The translations under genes were made by a program, and so were the position numbers. From DASQYE01 sp035940775 (GTDB lineage Bacteria; Acidobacteriota; Blastocatellia; Pyrinomonadales; Pyrinomonadaceae), in NCBI GenBank assembly GCA_035940775.1, contig DASZEN010000011.1, positions 1 to 64,000 of the forward strand: a DNA stretch of 64,000 nt. The letters are read 5' to 3'. The first letter of the stretch is position 1. Each line of letters starts with the position of its first letter. Below, piece by piece: positions 17,329 through 26,279 of the stretch. The notes below the pieces were generated by a model. The model was given only the letters and a program-made list of their open reading frames with translations, ran no database searches and had not been told where the DNA came from.

Positions 17329-19734
17329 CTAGTTACGCAAGGGCTTTCCGCTCTTGAGCATGTGCGCGATGCGCTCCTGCGTCTTGCGCTCTCCGGCGAG
17401 GGAGAGGAATGCTTCGCGTTCCAAATCCAAAAGATACTGCTCGGAGACGCGCGTCGGATGATTAAGATCGCCGCCCGTGAGGACGCGCGCCAGCTTTTCG
17501 CCGATCAGCGCGTCGTGATCCGAGATGAAGCCGCCGCGCTTCATCTGGTGAATGCCGAGCTTGAGCGTCGAGAGCGCTGACAGACCCAGGGCGAGTATGT
17601 CTGTGCGCGGCTGCGGCGCGACGTAGCCGGTCGCGGCCAGCGCCAGCACCTCCTGCTTGGCATCCGCGATCAGCCTGTCCGTGTTCATGGAAACGGAGTC
17701 GTCCTCGCCTAAGAAACCGAGGGCGCGCGCTTCCTCGGCGGAGGTCGCCACTTTGGCGAGCGCGATGGTCTCGAAGGCGCGCTTGATGAAGGAGAACTGG
17801 TCTGCGTCCGTGACGCTGGCGGGAATCGAATCCAGAGCGCGCACGAGCATCTCTTTCGTACCGCCACCGGCCGGGATAATGCCGACGCCGACCTCGACCA
17901 GACCGACATAGGTCTCGGCCGCGGCCCTCGCGCGGTCGGCGTGCAAGACCATCTCGCAACCGCCGCCGAACGTCATCTGGAACGGCGCGACCACCACGGG
18001 CTTTGGCGAGTAGCGCAGGCTCATGACGGCATTCTGAAAAACTCGGGCCATCATGTCCAGTTCTTCCCAGTTCTCTTCCTGCGCTTCCAGAAGCATCAAC
18101 ATCAGGTTCGCGCCGACGCAAAAATTCGCGCCCTGGTTGCCGACCACGAGACCTACGAAATTCTTCTCGACTTCGGCGAGCGCGTGCTTCAACATCTGGA
18201 TCGTATCGCCGCCGATGGCGTTCATCTTCGAGTGAAACTCAAGGCACGCGACGCCGTCGCCGAGGTCTATGAGGGACGCGCCCGCGTTCTTTTTAATCAC
18301 GCCCGCGCGCTCTTTCACGGATTTCAAAACAATTACGCCGGGCTGATCCGCTTCGGGCACGTACTGCGCCGTCTCGAAATCGAAATAGAGTCGCCGTCCC
18401 TGCTCCGTCTTATAAAAAGAGGTCGCCCCCGCGTCGAGCATCCGCTGCACGTTGTCCGGGACGGCATGCCCCTCTTCCCTCATCCGCGCGACAGACTTTT
18501 CGACGCCGATGGCATCCCAAACCTCAAAGACGCCGAGTTCCCAGTTGAAGCCCCAGCGCATCGCGCGGTCAACTTCGACCACCGTATCGGCAATCTCCGG
18601 AATGCGGTTCGCGGCATAGCGCAGGGTACGCGAGACGGTCTTCCACAAAAACGCGCCCGCGCGGTCTTTGCCCCAGACCAGGGCCCTGATGCGCTCCGGC
18701 GTGGCTTCTATGTTCTTCGCCATGTCGAGCGCGGGAAGCCGTACCTTCTCCGACGGGCGGTATTCGAGCGACGCCACATCGAGCGTCCAAATCTCCTGCT
18801 TCTCGCCCTTCTGCTTCTTATAGAAACCGCCCTTCGTCTTATTGCCGAGAAGCCCGCGCTCCGTCATCCGCGTCAAAAATTCAGGGGCGACGAAAGCCTC
18901 GCGCTCCTCGTCTTCGGGCAGCGCCTCGTACAGATTCCTGACGACGTGTGTAAAGACATCGAGTCCGACGAGGTCGAAGGTGCGGAAGGTAGCGGTCTTG
19001 GGCCGCCCCATCGCCTGGCCCGTCATCTTGTCAACCTCTTCAATCGAATAGCCGTCGGCGAGCATCGTCCTGATGGTATCCATAGCGCCGAACGTCCCGA
19101 TCCGGTTGGCTATAAAGTTGGGACGGTCTTTCGCCATGACGACACCCTTGCCAAGACGCTGATCCAGAAAACCGTGGATCGCGCAGGCGACCTCCGGTTT
19201 CGTCCATTCGGTGCGAATCACTTCGACCAGGTGCATGTAGCGCGGCGGATTGAAGAAATGGATTCCGAGGAAGTGAGCGCGAAAATCTTCGGCGCGCCCT
19301 TCGGCGAGTTGGCGAAGCGGAATGCCGCTCGTGTTCGAGGCGACGATTGAACCCGCCCGGCGCGCCGTCTCGACACGCTCGTAAAGCTTTCGCTTGATCT
19401 CCAGGTTCTCGACGACGGCCTCGATTATCAGGTCGCAATCCTTCAGTTGCGCCATGTCGTCGTCAAAGTTCCCCGTAGAGACGAGCGCGGCCACATCGGG
19501 CGTGAAGAAAGCAGCGGGCTTCGCCTTCTTCGCCGCTTCGAGTCCGCTGCGCGCGATGCGATTGCGAACCTCTCTGGATTCGAGCGTCAAGCCTCGCGCC
19601 TCTTCATCGGGCGTCAGTTTATGCGGCGAGATGTCGAGCAGGAGGGTCGGAATCCGCGCGTTCGCCAGATGGGCGGCGATCTGCGCGCCCATCGTGCCAG
19701 CGCCTAAGACGGCGGCCTTTTCAATCCGAAGCAT
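17329..19734 (-). CDS. fadN: 3-hydroxyacyl-CoA dehydrogenase / enoyl-CoA hydratase (FadN type)
   Basis: A bifunctional beta-oxidation enzyme. The dehydrogenase half comes first: NAD site VLGAGTMGAQIAAHLANA, catalytic His segment LGIHFFNPPRYMHLVEV, and the C-terminal helical domain through about residue 400. The hydratase/crotonase half follows (about 480-680) with CLEFHSKMNAIGGDTIQ, the oxyanion-hole strand and VVAPFQMTFGGGCEMVLHAD. This order and length (801 residues) match B. subtilis FadN rather than E. coli FadB, where the hydratase is N-terminal. A longer start at 19782 exists, but the homology begins at MLRIEKAAVLGAG. The promoter with a FadR-type operator is at 19801-19829. Confidence 0.92.
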   Translation of the reverse strand: MLRIEKAAVLGAGTMGAQIAAHLANARIPTLLLDISPHKLTPDEEARGLTLESREVRNRIARSGLEAAKKAKPAAFFTPDVAALVSTGNFDDDMAQLKDCDLIIEAVVENLEIKRKLYERVETARRAGSIVASNTSGIPLRQLAEGRAEDFRAHFLGIHFFNPPRYMHLVEVIRTEWTKPEVACAIHGFLDQRLGKGVVMAKDRPNFIANRIGTFGAMDTIRTMLADGYSIEEVDKMTGQAMGRPKTATFRTFDLVGLDVFTHVVRNLYEALPEDEEREAFVAPEFLTRMTERGLLGNKTKGGFYKKQKGEKQEIWTLDVASLEYRPSEKVRLPALDMAKNIEATPERIRALVWGKDRAGAFLWKTVSRTLRYAANRIPEIADTVVEVDRAMRWGFNWELGVFEVWDAIGVEKSVARMREEGHAVPDNVQRMLDAGATSFYKTEQGRRLYFDFETAQYVPEADQPGVIVLKSVKERAGVIKKNAGASLIDLGDGVACLEFHSKMNAIGGDTIQMLKHALAEVEKNFVGLVVGNQGANFCVGANLMLMLLEAQEENWEELDMMARVFQNAVMSLRYSPKPVVVAPFQMTFGGGCEMVLHADRARAAAETYVGLVEVGVGIIPAGGGTKEMLVRALDSIPASVTDADQFSFIKRAFETIALAKVATSAEEARALGFLGEDDSVSMNTDRLIADAKQEVLALAATGYVAPQPRTDILALGLSALSTLKLGIHQMKRGGFISDHDALIGEKLARVLTGGDLNHPTRVSEQYLLDLEREAFLSLAGERKTQERIAHMLKSGKPLRN

Positions 19735-19800
19735 AGTCCGAAGAAACCTTTCCAAAAAGGGGATGTGCGCGCGCACGGGCATCTTACGCGAGAAAAGCCC

Positions 19801-19829
19801 ATGATACTGAATGAATACTCATTCAGCAA
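19801..19829 (-). promoter_or_regulatory. fadN promoter with FadR-type operator
   Basis: CTGAATGAATACTCATTCAG (19807-19826) has perfect 8-bp arms and matches the Bacillus FadR consensus TGAATGAMTANTCATTCA throughout. On the minus strand TTGCTG (-35) and TATCAT (-10) are exactly 17 bases apart and the operator fills the spacer, so a bound repressor would block polymerase. The likely repressor is the TetR protein at 53611-54225. Confidence 0.8.
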
Positions 19830-19871
19830 GGCGCGAAGCGTTGCTCAAAGCCTCCGCCAGCCGACTTTTTC

Positions 19872-19945
19872 TCTAGGTTCGTGCATAAAGTGACATTTGT
19901 CGGGCATAAAACGAAATTCGTCGAGCATAAAGTGAATTTGCATAT
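19872..19945 (+). repeat. Transposon end with three 21-bp-spaced sites
   Basis: GCATAAA cores begin at 19883, 19904 and 19925, exactly 21 bases apart, each preceded by TCG(T/G/A) and most followed by AAATT or GAATT. Close packing of sites next to tnsA resembles the right end of Tn7, where TnsB binds. The outermost copy carries the terminal inverted repeat. Confidence 0.85.
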
Positions 19946-20140
19946 GCGAGGTTGCCCGATACAACTCTGTTGGTATTGGTGCTTCAAACTAAAGCTGCCT
20001 GTGAGGAGTCCAGATATTCTAGTTGAGGATATAGTGGAAATATTATAGTGAGCAGTAAAGAAGGACTCACGAGCTTTTCTGTTACCAGTTCTGAATATGC
20101 AGCTTATCGAAGAGAATCTGATCAGGTTTCTTGGCATCCT

Positions 20141-20455
20141 TTACTTACGTCTATTTCTAAAAACGGAAGTACGCTTGATGCCCTCATACTTTGGCGAACC
20201 TGGGATTTTGTTTGGTAATTCAAGATCATCATCCACAATCACTTCAAGATAACAGCCTCCAATCCTGCTATATGCTAATAAAACAGGTAATGACGGCTCG
20301 CGCGTATTGCGTTCAAAGCCTGATACATATTCCCTCGTCATTTCCTTAAATCCCAAGCGGTTGATCATTTCATCTTGCGATAGGTTCAAAGCTAAACGTA
20401 TTTGGCGTAGCTTCTCTCCTAAGCGAGCAGGTTTTTGGCGAGCAGCTTTACCCAT
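20141..20455 (-). CDS. XRE-family HTH protein
   Basis: This 104-residue protein has one helix-turn-helix of the Cro/C1 type at about residues 12-72: LGEKLRQIRLALNLSQDEM followed by MTREYVSGFERNTREPSLPVLLAYSRI. The C-terminal 30 residues are short, polar and without a known domain. AGGAGGT gives a strong ribosome site. It is transcribed toward the transposon end, and a 9-bp perfect inverted repeat upstream (20522-20563) is a likely operator. It may control the divergent TM2/Imm5-like genes or itself. Confidence 0.85.
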   Translation of the reverse strand: MGKAARQKPARLGEKLRQIRLALNLSQDEMINRLGFKEMTREYVSGFERNTREPSLPVLLAYSRIGGCYLEVIVDDDLELPNKIPGSPKYEGIKRTSVFRNRRK

Positions 20456-20521
20456 CAGGCTTTACCTCCTGATGGATAAACAGCTTGTGAAATCACCTTG
20501 CGCGCGGAATTAAATAGTCCT

Positions 20522-20563
20522 AAAATGTGATGACATACTAGGTTCGCTAAGAGTTCACATTTT
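20522..20563. promoter_or_regulatory. Inverted repeat upstream of XRE gene
   Basis: AAAATGTGA and TCACATTTT pair perfectly across a 24-base centre in the divergent gap between the XRE gene and the TM2 gene. This is a plausible operator for the XRE protein; no consensus is known to me. Confidence 0.45.
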
Positions 20564-20728
20564 CTGAACTCTACAGCGGTATGCATCGGACGTGTTCTCG
20601 TATCACTCCACGCATAGGTTGCTGTCGCCAGTTGTCAAAGACGCGGTCAGTCTCAAGATACCAGAGCCAGAAGTCAGTTACCATCAAGATATGTAGGGGT
20701 CATCAGCTATTCATTGCTGGAGAGTTAT

Positions 20729-21013
20729 ATGGATAATACTCATATCAGTAATGAGAAGAAGCTAACATTATTCTTACTCTGCTGGCTCTTCGGGTTATTT
20801 GGCGTCCACCGCTTCTACACGGGCAAGTATCTATCAGGAGGTATCTATCTCCTCGCCTTGGCCTTGGCTGGGATGTTGGGACTGTCTAAAAGCGAAATCT
20901 TACCGATCATTCCTATTTGCCTACTTTTCCTCTTCTGGGTCGTGGACTTCATGCGGATTATCATGGGTAAGTTTACGGATAAAGAAGGCAAGCAAATTGT
21001 AGATTGGGTGTAA
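20729..21013 (+). CDS. TM2-domain membrane protein
   Basis: The 94-residue protein is a near-minimal TM2 domain: LLCWLFGLFGVHRFYTGKY forms the first membrane helix and the conserved GxHRFYxG turn, and a second hydrophobic helix pair follows (about 40-75) before a charged tail FTDKEGKQIVDWV. TM2 proteins are widespread small membrane proteins of unknown or varied function, and several are part of toxin-immunity or phage-defence loci. An in-frame TTG at 20714 is possible, but TGGAGAG is placed for the ATG at 20729. The next gene begins 9 bases after its stop. Confidence 0.82.
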   Translation: MDNTHISNEKKLTLFLLCWLFGLFGVHRFYTGKYLSGGIYLLALALAGMLGLSKSEILPIIPICLLFLFWVVDFMRIIMGKFTDKEGKQIVDWV

Positions 21014-21022
21014 GAATCTTAG

Positions 21023-21613
21023 GTGAAGACTATTTCTGTGAGCGTCCTTTTGGACTCAGACCTAATCACGACTGAAGAAACTTATGACTTGATAGAGAGA
21101 TACATACTCAATCCTCAACTTACCGCCGCAGAGATTCTAGAACTGGATATTCCTGCTAAAAATCGTGTCGAGGCTTTACTTCAGCCAGAGTTTCTGAATG
21201 AGGGTATATTACGGGATCTGGCCTGTGACTTTGCCGCGCACACCTTGCATGTCTTCGAGGCACATGCTCCTAATGATCATCGTCCACACGAATGCCTTAG
21301 CACGGCATTATTATTGAACACATGGGGTATAGGTACTTGGGAGCAATTGAGAGAAACGATCAGAGAAGCACGACCAGCAATGTGGCAGTTCGAAGGAACA
21401 AAATACATTGGAGCTTTGGAAGCTTGCCGTGCAGCACTCATGGTTGGGACTGAGGATGCAGCGCTGATGGCTCGTGATATAGCTGTATGCTCTCAGAGAG
21501 CGGCTCATCGTAATGCATGGGAGAGTAGAAGAAGCAAGGTTGAACCGATGATTGAAAGAGAAATAGAAGCAGTTTGGCAGTTAGAAAAGATAATTGGAAA
21601 ATTGCCTAGATGA
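21023..21613 (+). CDS. Imm5-like putative immunity protein
   Basis: The 196-residue protein starts with GTG and lies 9 bases after the TM2 gene, so the two are probably cotranscribed. The central segment DFAAHTLHVFEAHAPNDHRP followed by ECLSTALLLNTWG resembles the Imm5-like (putative immunity protein) pattern of ACA..VLPLFE...P.D.RP..AIEAAR..A, with helical Ala-rich repeats after it (ALEACRAALM, DAALMARDIAVCSQRAAHRNAW). No toxin is visible next to it. The start is uncertain because no strong ribosome site precedes the GTG. Confidence 0.6.
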   Translation: MKTISVSVLLDSDLITTEETYDLIERYILNPQLTAAEILELDIPAKNRVEALLQPEFLNEGILRDLACDFAAHTLHVFEAHAPNDHRPHECLSTALLLNTWGIGTWEQLRETIREARPAMWQFEGTKYIGALEACRAALMVGTEDAALMARDIAVCSQRAAHRNAWESRRSKVEPMIEREIEAVWQLEKIIGKLPR

Positions 21614-21767
21614 ATTGAAAATTCAGCCCTTGGCTTAGGTCTGAAACTAATAGACACGCTAGAGTGACTATTAGTCAAACAAACAAACGTACATTAAGCT
21701 CGTATGAGGATTGCGTAATGCTGATATGCTAGATTAATTGTCACGCTAATTGTTGAAAATAAAGAGC

Positions 21768-21796
21768 TTGATAAAAATAAAAGGAAGTGCTATATA
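21768..21796 (+). promoter_or_regulatory. Strong sigma-70-like promoter toward tnsABC
   Basis: TTGATA and TATATA are 17 bases apart. Transcription would begin near 21803 and run through the hairpin region into tnsA. Confidence 0.55.
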
Positions 21797-21878
21797 AGCG
21801 TTGAAAGCTTGTAATATTCGATGGTAGGGAGGATTTGTAGAGAAGCTATATTAAAAGTTTGTGAATGACAAACAAAGA

Positions 21879-21992
21879 GACCTGAAGCGGGTTTGGCAGC
21901 CATGCACTTCAGGTCAATTCGTTGGTTTTATTGTCTCGCAATGTCGTCATTGGCGAGAGGCTGTTCGTGTGTCGAATGCCCGCCAAGCATTC
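21879..21992 (+). ncRNA. Candidate structured RNA (three hairpins)
   Basis: Stem 1 pairs GACCTGAAG (21879-21887) with CTTCAGGTC (21907-21915). Stem 2 folds CTCGCAATG onto CATTGGCGAG (21935-21957). Stem 3 pairs GAATGC (21974-21979) with GCATTC (21987-21992). A T-run follows at about 22020. All lie downstream of the promoter at 21768. I cannot match it to a known RNA family. Confidence 0.35.
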
Positions 21993-22103
21993 TACCCCTG
22001 TTTGCTATCTTGTCAAGCGTTTTTTAGGGATTAGGGGCTGATTGATAGTCCCTTTCCGTTCACAGATAAGTCTGTCAAAACGGTAGAGGAGGATTATTTA
22101 ACT

Positions 22104-22760
22104 ATGAGTACACGGAAACCACCAAACCGAGGCTCCCGTTGCAAAAACGTTGGCAAATTTTTCAGCGTAAAAATGAACACAATGTTGTGGTTTGAGTCCT
22201 TACTCGAAGAAGCGCTTATGTATCTTCTGGACTTTGATCCAGGTGTCAGGAGGTTCAGAGAACAACCATGTCGCATACGTTACATACTTGATGGAAAAAC
22301 ACGTCATTACACACCAGACATATTGGTCGAAAGGGTGAATGAAAAGCAGATTATTGAGGTGAAACCCAAGAAGAAGGTAATGAACGAAAAGTATGATCTG
22401 CTCTTTCGTATTATCTTGCCCATCTGCGAAGAAGCTGGCTATAGGTTCAAGGTTTTCACTGAAGAAATGATTATGCAACAACCTATGCTTAATAACATCA
22501 AAGCCCTTTGGAGTTACGCGCGAACACCACTTTACCCGCAGCATCAAATCTTCAGCCGAGAATTTTTGCAGGAGAATCCGCTAGTTAGTCTCGGTGAGGT
22601 TTTTGAATCTTTCCAACAAAAAAACATTCCCAAGCAGGTCGTTTACGCCCTCCTCTTCTGGGGCCTTATTGACTTCGATCTAACTGAACCTCTTGGCTTG
22701 AATAGTCATGTTTATCTGCCTGGAATAGCATCATCCGATGGAAGGAAGGTAATGCAGTAA
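22104..22760 (+). CDS. tnsA: TnsA-like transposon endonuclease
   Basis: TnsA makes the 5'-strand cuts at Tn7 ends so that transposition is cut-and-paste. The N-terminal endonuclease domain (about 20-110) shows the expected acidic residues: Glu in LWFESLLEEALMYLLDFDP, Asp in HYTPDILVE, and ExK in IIEVKPKKK. The C-terminal region (about 115-218) is helical and would contact TnsC. GAGGAGG precedes the ATG. The stop overlaps the tnsB start (TAATG). Length (218) is shorter than Tn7 TnsA (273) but usual for Tn7-like relatives. Confidence 0.88.
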   Translation: MSTRKPPNRGSRCKNVGKFFSVKMNTMLWFESLLEEALMYLLDFDPGVRRFREQPCRIRYILDGKTRHYTPDILVERVNEKQIIEVKPKKKVMNEKYDLLFRIILPICEEAGYRFKVFTEEMIMQQPMLNNIKALWSYARTPLYPQHQIFSREFLQENPLVSLGEVFESFQQKNIPKQVVYALLFWGLIDFDLTEPLGLNSHVYLPGIASSDGRKVMQ

Positions 22761-25180
22761 TGCCAAGTCACACACTCAGTAAAGGAATGCACTTCATAGC
22801 TGGAGGACAGGAGTATGAAATTTTGAAGCGTCTTCCTACAGGCGAGATTCAGATTAAAAACATTGCCAACAATGAGTGTTCTGCAAAGCAGGAAGAAGAG
22901 ATCATTCAAGCTTTATTCGGTAATGAAATCGAGTTGCTGGGCGATAACCGAAATCAGGTTTACCTAAAAGAACTGCTGAAAAAGACTGGCGTCAGCGATC
23001 TGACATTGGTTGGAGAGGATGATCCAAGAAGGGCGGAAATGGAGCGTCACAGAGCTTACGTTCTAGAGGTGATGGCACAAAGGCTAGGCAAGCTAACAGA
23101 AGAATCTCTCAGTCCAATTATCAAGAAGGTGGGCAATATACGTGGGGACCTTGAGTTAGCTGACTACAAGAAATTGACAAAAGAACAGAAGGCTAAAGTT
23201 AAAGCAAGACCATCCGTATCATCACTCATCCGTTGGGTTAACCGCTACATCAAATCAGGCGAAGATGAGCGCGCGTTCATACCAGCTATAAAGGGCCGTG
23301 GAAATCGGGCGCGCAAGTTCTCAGGGCCTCGCAGGCGCGACGTTAAAGCCAAGCCAATAAGTGAGGCAGAACAGATACGAAGAAAGGCCCAAGCTAAAAG
23401 ACATGCAGAAAGAGTTGGAGAAATCATTGATGCAGCCATTGATGAAGTGTACATGAGCGAACAACGCTTTTCTGTTCAAGACGTGTACGACAACGTGATT
23501 GTCAAGATCGCTGACGAGAATGAAATGAGAGCCAGCGACGATCAACTGCCTGAACCACATAAGAGCAGCATCTATGATGTTGTGAATAAGCTTGACGACT
23601 ATGACCTTCTCGAAGCCCGTTATGGAAAGGAGATAGCCGAGGAAAAGTACAAAGCTTACAAGCGCGGCCCACGTCCGATTATGCCGCTAGAACGGGTAGA
23701 GGCCGACCATACGAAAATTGATCTATTTGTAATTGACCCGGTGAGGATGTTGCCCATTGGCAGACCCGTTCTAACCTGGCTTGTCTGTGTCTATACAAAA
23801 ATGGTCCTAGGCTTTTACATCAGCTTCAATCCATATGGTTCTCTCGCGATTATGGAGTGTCTCAAACATGCTATACGACCAAAGGCTTATGTTAGAAGGA
23901 AATATCCAAGCATCAGGCACACGTGGGACACATATGGCGTAATGAAAAAGCTTGTCCTCGACAATGCGCCAGAGTTTTGGGGAAGACATTTAGAGGATGC
24001 CTGTCGTCAACTTGGAATAAATATTCAGTATGGTAAAAAAGGACATGCGTGGTACAGGGCTACAATCGAAAGATCCTTTCGGAGCTACAACACTGGCTTA
24101 ATACATAGACAACCAGGCACAACTTTTTCGAACATCTTCGACCGCGCAGATTACGATCCCCAAAAGAATGCCCTCATTACTCTAGATGCCCTCGATGAGG
24201 CTACTCACAAGTACATCATTGACGTTTTACAATGGAGAGTACACCGGGGGATCAATGACATTCCTGCTCTAAGATGGGAGAAAGGCGTCAAGCAGTGGCC
24301 GCCCTCACTTCCCGCTAGAGCATCTGATTTAGAGATAGTGCTTGGATATGTTGAGCGTCGGAAAATTCATCATTATGGCATTGAGATAGACGCAATCATT
24401 TACAACGATGAAGATTTGGTAACCCTGCGCCGCGAATCTAAATCGGATGAAAAATGCATTATCAAGCGTAATCCCAGTGATCTTTCCAGAATATACGTCT
24501 ATGACAAAAAGCGTGACCACTATCTGCCCGTACTTGCTGTCGATCAAGAATATACGAAAGGGCTTACTCTGTATCAGCATGAGGTGATTAGACGGTATGT
24601 CAGAGAACAGTTAAAGCGCGACGTTGACATCATTGCACTTTGTCGCTCCAAGTTGGAGATACAAGAGATCATAGAGCGTGAATGGAATAAGGTCGCATCC
24701 TCAAAAGTCAAGATGGCACGCTTTAGAAAAGAGGGCGTGCTGAATCGCTACGAGGGAATCGAGGCTAGCGATGAAAAGTGGATGAATGAAGCTTTAGGAT
24801 TGCTCCCAACGGACACGAGACCTCAACTAATGATCCCTGAAGCCGCTGAGCCGTCCCGTAAGGGGCTGTCAGATTTCGAGAGTGCCTTTAATGCGAGCAG
24901 GCCCAATAACACAGACAACAGTGCAAATGAACGAACAACAACTTCGGATTTTATAGAAGGCTCTAATCCAGAGAAAGTCAAAGGAACAGAGTCAATATCT
25001 TCATTGAAGAGCGCGGAGCGAAAAGACGGAAACGGCAGGAATAATAAACAGACAAACGAAAAGGGTAGAAGAGCGATAGTTCAGGCGAATAAGTCAGAGG
25101 AGATTGAAAAGTCTAGTGCTGATGCTGAAGAGGTCCTTGACATGTCCGGCTGGACCGCCGACTACAATCTACCGAAGTGA
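22760..25180 (+). CDS. tnsB: TnsB-like transposase (DDE integrase)
   Basis: The 806-residue transposase recognises the transposon ends and cuts and joins the 3' strands. The catalytic DDE residues are visible as ADHTKIDLFVID, LVLDNAPEFWG and YRATIERSFRSYN (about residues 315, 398 and 439). The N-terminal part (about 90-300) has several helix-turn-helix-like segments that bind the end repeats. After the catalytic core comes a mu-type beta barrel, then a polar tail (about 700-806) rich in Ser, Asn, Lys and Glu, which in other elements contacts TnsC. It is coupled to tnsA and runs to the tnsC start. Confidence 0.93.
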   Translation: MPSHTLSKGMHFIAGGQEYEILKRLPTGEIQIKNIANNECSAKQEEEIIQALFGNEIELLGDNRNQVYLKELLKKTGVSDLTLVGEDDPRRAEMERHRAYVLEVMAQRLGKLTEESLSPIIKKVGNIRGDLELADYKKLTKEQKAKVKARPSVSSLIRWVNRYIKSGEDERAFIPAIKGRGNRARKFSGPRRRDVKAKPISEAEQIRRKAQAKRHAERVGEIIDAAIDEVYMSEQRFSVQDVYDNVIVKIADENEMRASDDQLPEPHKSSIYDVVNKLDDYDLLEARYGKEIAEEKYKAYKRGPRPIMPLERVEADHTKIDLFVIDPVRMLPIGRPVLTWLVCVYTKMVLGFYISFNPYGSLAIMECLKHAIRPKAYVRRKYPSIRHTWDTYGVMKKLVLDNAPEFWGRHLEDACRQLGINIQYGKKGHAWYRATIERSFRSYNTGLIHRQPGTTFSNIFDRADYDPQKNALITLDALDEATHKYIIDVLQWRVHRGINDIPALRWEKGVKQWPPSLPARASDLEIVLGYVERRKIHHYGIEIDAIIYNDEDLVTLRRESKSDEKCIIKRNPSDLSRIYVYDKKRDHYLPVLAVDQEYTKGLTLYQHEVIRRYVREQLKRDVDIIALCRSKLEIQEIIEREWNKVASSKVKMARFRKEGVLNRYEGIEASDEKWMNEALGLLPTDTRPQLMIPEAAEPSRKGLSDFESAFNASRPNNTDNSANERTTTSDFIEGSNPEKVKGTESISSLKSAERKDGNGRNNKQTNEKGRRAIVQANKSEEIEKSSADAEEVLDMSGWTADYNLPK

Positions 25181-25188
25181 GGAGCAAT

Positions 25189-26199
25189 ATGAAGAAGAGA
25201 AAAGAATATTTGCAAGTGTCCGTCCAAGAACGTAAGAAGATGATCGAGCAGCTTTACGTTATTTACCCAAGAATCCAAATGATCTTAGATAAGTTTGCGT
25301 ATTGTCATCTCCATGCAAAGGTTGCTGGAGAGCCCGAAGGGATGCTACTCGAAGGACCTGCTGGGATGGGGAAAACTACGCTGTGCAAATACTACATACG
25401 CGATTTCCCCGTGAGAGTGACGGAAGAGAGAACCATTATGCCAATCTTATTGGCTAAGGTTGAAGTCCCAGCTTCGCCAAAGAGCTTGGTAACGTCACTT
25501 CTCACAGCTTTAGGCGACCCCTTGTCAGATAGGGGGACAACGGTTTCTCAAACTCTTCGCTTGAAGCGACTAATGTATGAATGTGGCGTGGAATTAATGT
25601 TTTTAGATGAATTCCAGCATTTTATTGATAAGGATTCAAAGAAGGTTCTTCAAACTATCTCAGACTGGTTGAAGAATTTGATGGATAGTACCGGAAAGCC
25701 GATCATCCTCGTAGGAATGCCCTACTCACATAACATCTTGGACGCAGAAGGAAATGAGCAACTCCAAAGAAGGTTTTCTATGAGGGTTAGCCTAAAACCT
25801 TTTAACTGGAGAGATGTTGAAGATAGAGATGACTTTCGAAGATTTTTGCAAGCTGTGGATGAAAAACTTCCTTTCAATGAATGGTCAAATCTATCAGACA
25901 CGAATATTGCTTTTCTCCTATACATCGCCTCTGACGGCATTGTATCCAAAGTTATGAGACTAATCCGGCGAGCAGCATCAATTGCTCTTGATCTTTCAAG
26001 AGAAAGACTTGATCTTGACTTGTTCAACGTAGCTTACAAGGAATGCCTCGCTGCCGCCGATCCTGATAAGGAAAATCCTTTTAACGAAGGCGTGAAAGAT
26101 TCAAGCTCTAAACCAGCGGGCAAATACAAGCCTAAAAGAGCAACCAACGCGCGCTCAAAAGCGAAGGGAAAACAGTTGAGAGCCTCTGATGTTCTATAG
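25189..26199 (+). CDS. tnsC: TnsC-like AAA+ ATPase
   Basis: TnsC links target selection to the transposase and confers target immunity. The 336-residue protein has Walker A GPAGMGKTTLCKYY, Walker B VELMFLDEFQHF and a sensor segment PIILVGMPYSHNI, and fits the TniB/TnsC group. The C-terminal 40 residues are Lys/Arg-rich (KPKRATNARSKAKGKQ). A GTG at 25177 is in frame, but GAGGAG is spaced for the ATG at 25189. It starts 8 bases after tnsB ends. Length is well below Tn7 TnsC (555) and close to those of compact Tn7-like elements. Confidence 0.9.
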   Translation: MKKRKEYLQVSVQERKKMIEQLYVIYPRIQMILDKFAYCHLHAKVAGEPEGMLLEGPAGMGKTTLCKYYIRDFPVRVTEERTIMPILLAKVEVPASPKSLVTSLLTALGDPLSDRGTTVSQTLRLKRLMYECGVELMFLDEFQHFIDKDSKKVLQTISDWLKNLMDSTGKPIILVGMPYSHNILDAEGNEQLQRRFSMRVSLKPFNWRDVEDRDDFRRFLQAVDEKLPFNEWSNLSDTNIAFLLYIASDGIVSKVMRLIRRAASIALDLSRERLDLDLFNVAYKECLAAADPDKENPFNEGVKDSSSKPAGKYKPKRATNARSKAKGKQLRASDVL

Positions 26200-26279
26200 C
26201 TGTAGCATCTCCTTTATTATCCTGTCTTGCGCCTTCTTAAGAAGGAAGAAAAGAAGCAAATGCTAATAAGTTATCGAGC

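Larger units (their letters stand above)
21614..22103 (+). other. Non-coding leader upstream of tnsA
   Basis: This 490-base gap has no open reading frame of note. It contains a strong forward promoter (21768-21796) and then about 300 bases of apparent leader with three successive hairpins (21879-21992) and a T-run at about 22020-22025 before tnsA. The structured part may be a small RNA or a regulatory leader for the transposition genes. Confidence 0.5.

Noticed and set aside
17941..19350. A 469-codon open frame on the plus strand
   Set aside because: It lies antisense to fadN and is a by-product of high GC codon use; no motif or ribosome site supports it.
19872..19945. The three 21-bp repeats as a CRISPR array
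   Set aside because: The units are contiguous binding sites with no spacers between them, and there are no cas genes.
19823..20137. A 104-codon minus-strand frame over the transposon end
   Set aside because: It runs across the end repeats; its Cys/Thr-rich tail simply translates the repeated GCATAAA sites.
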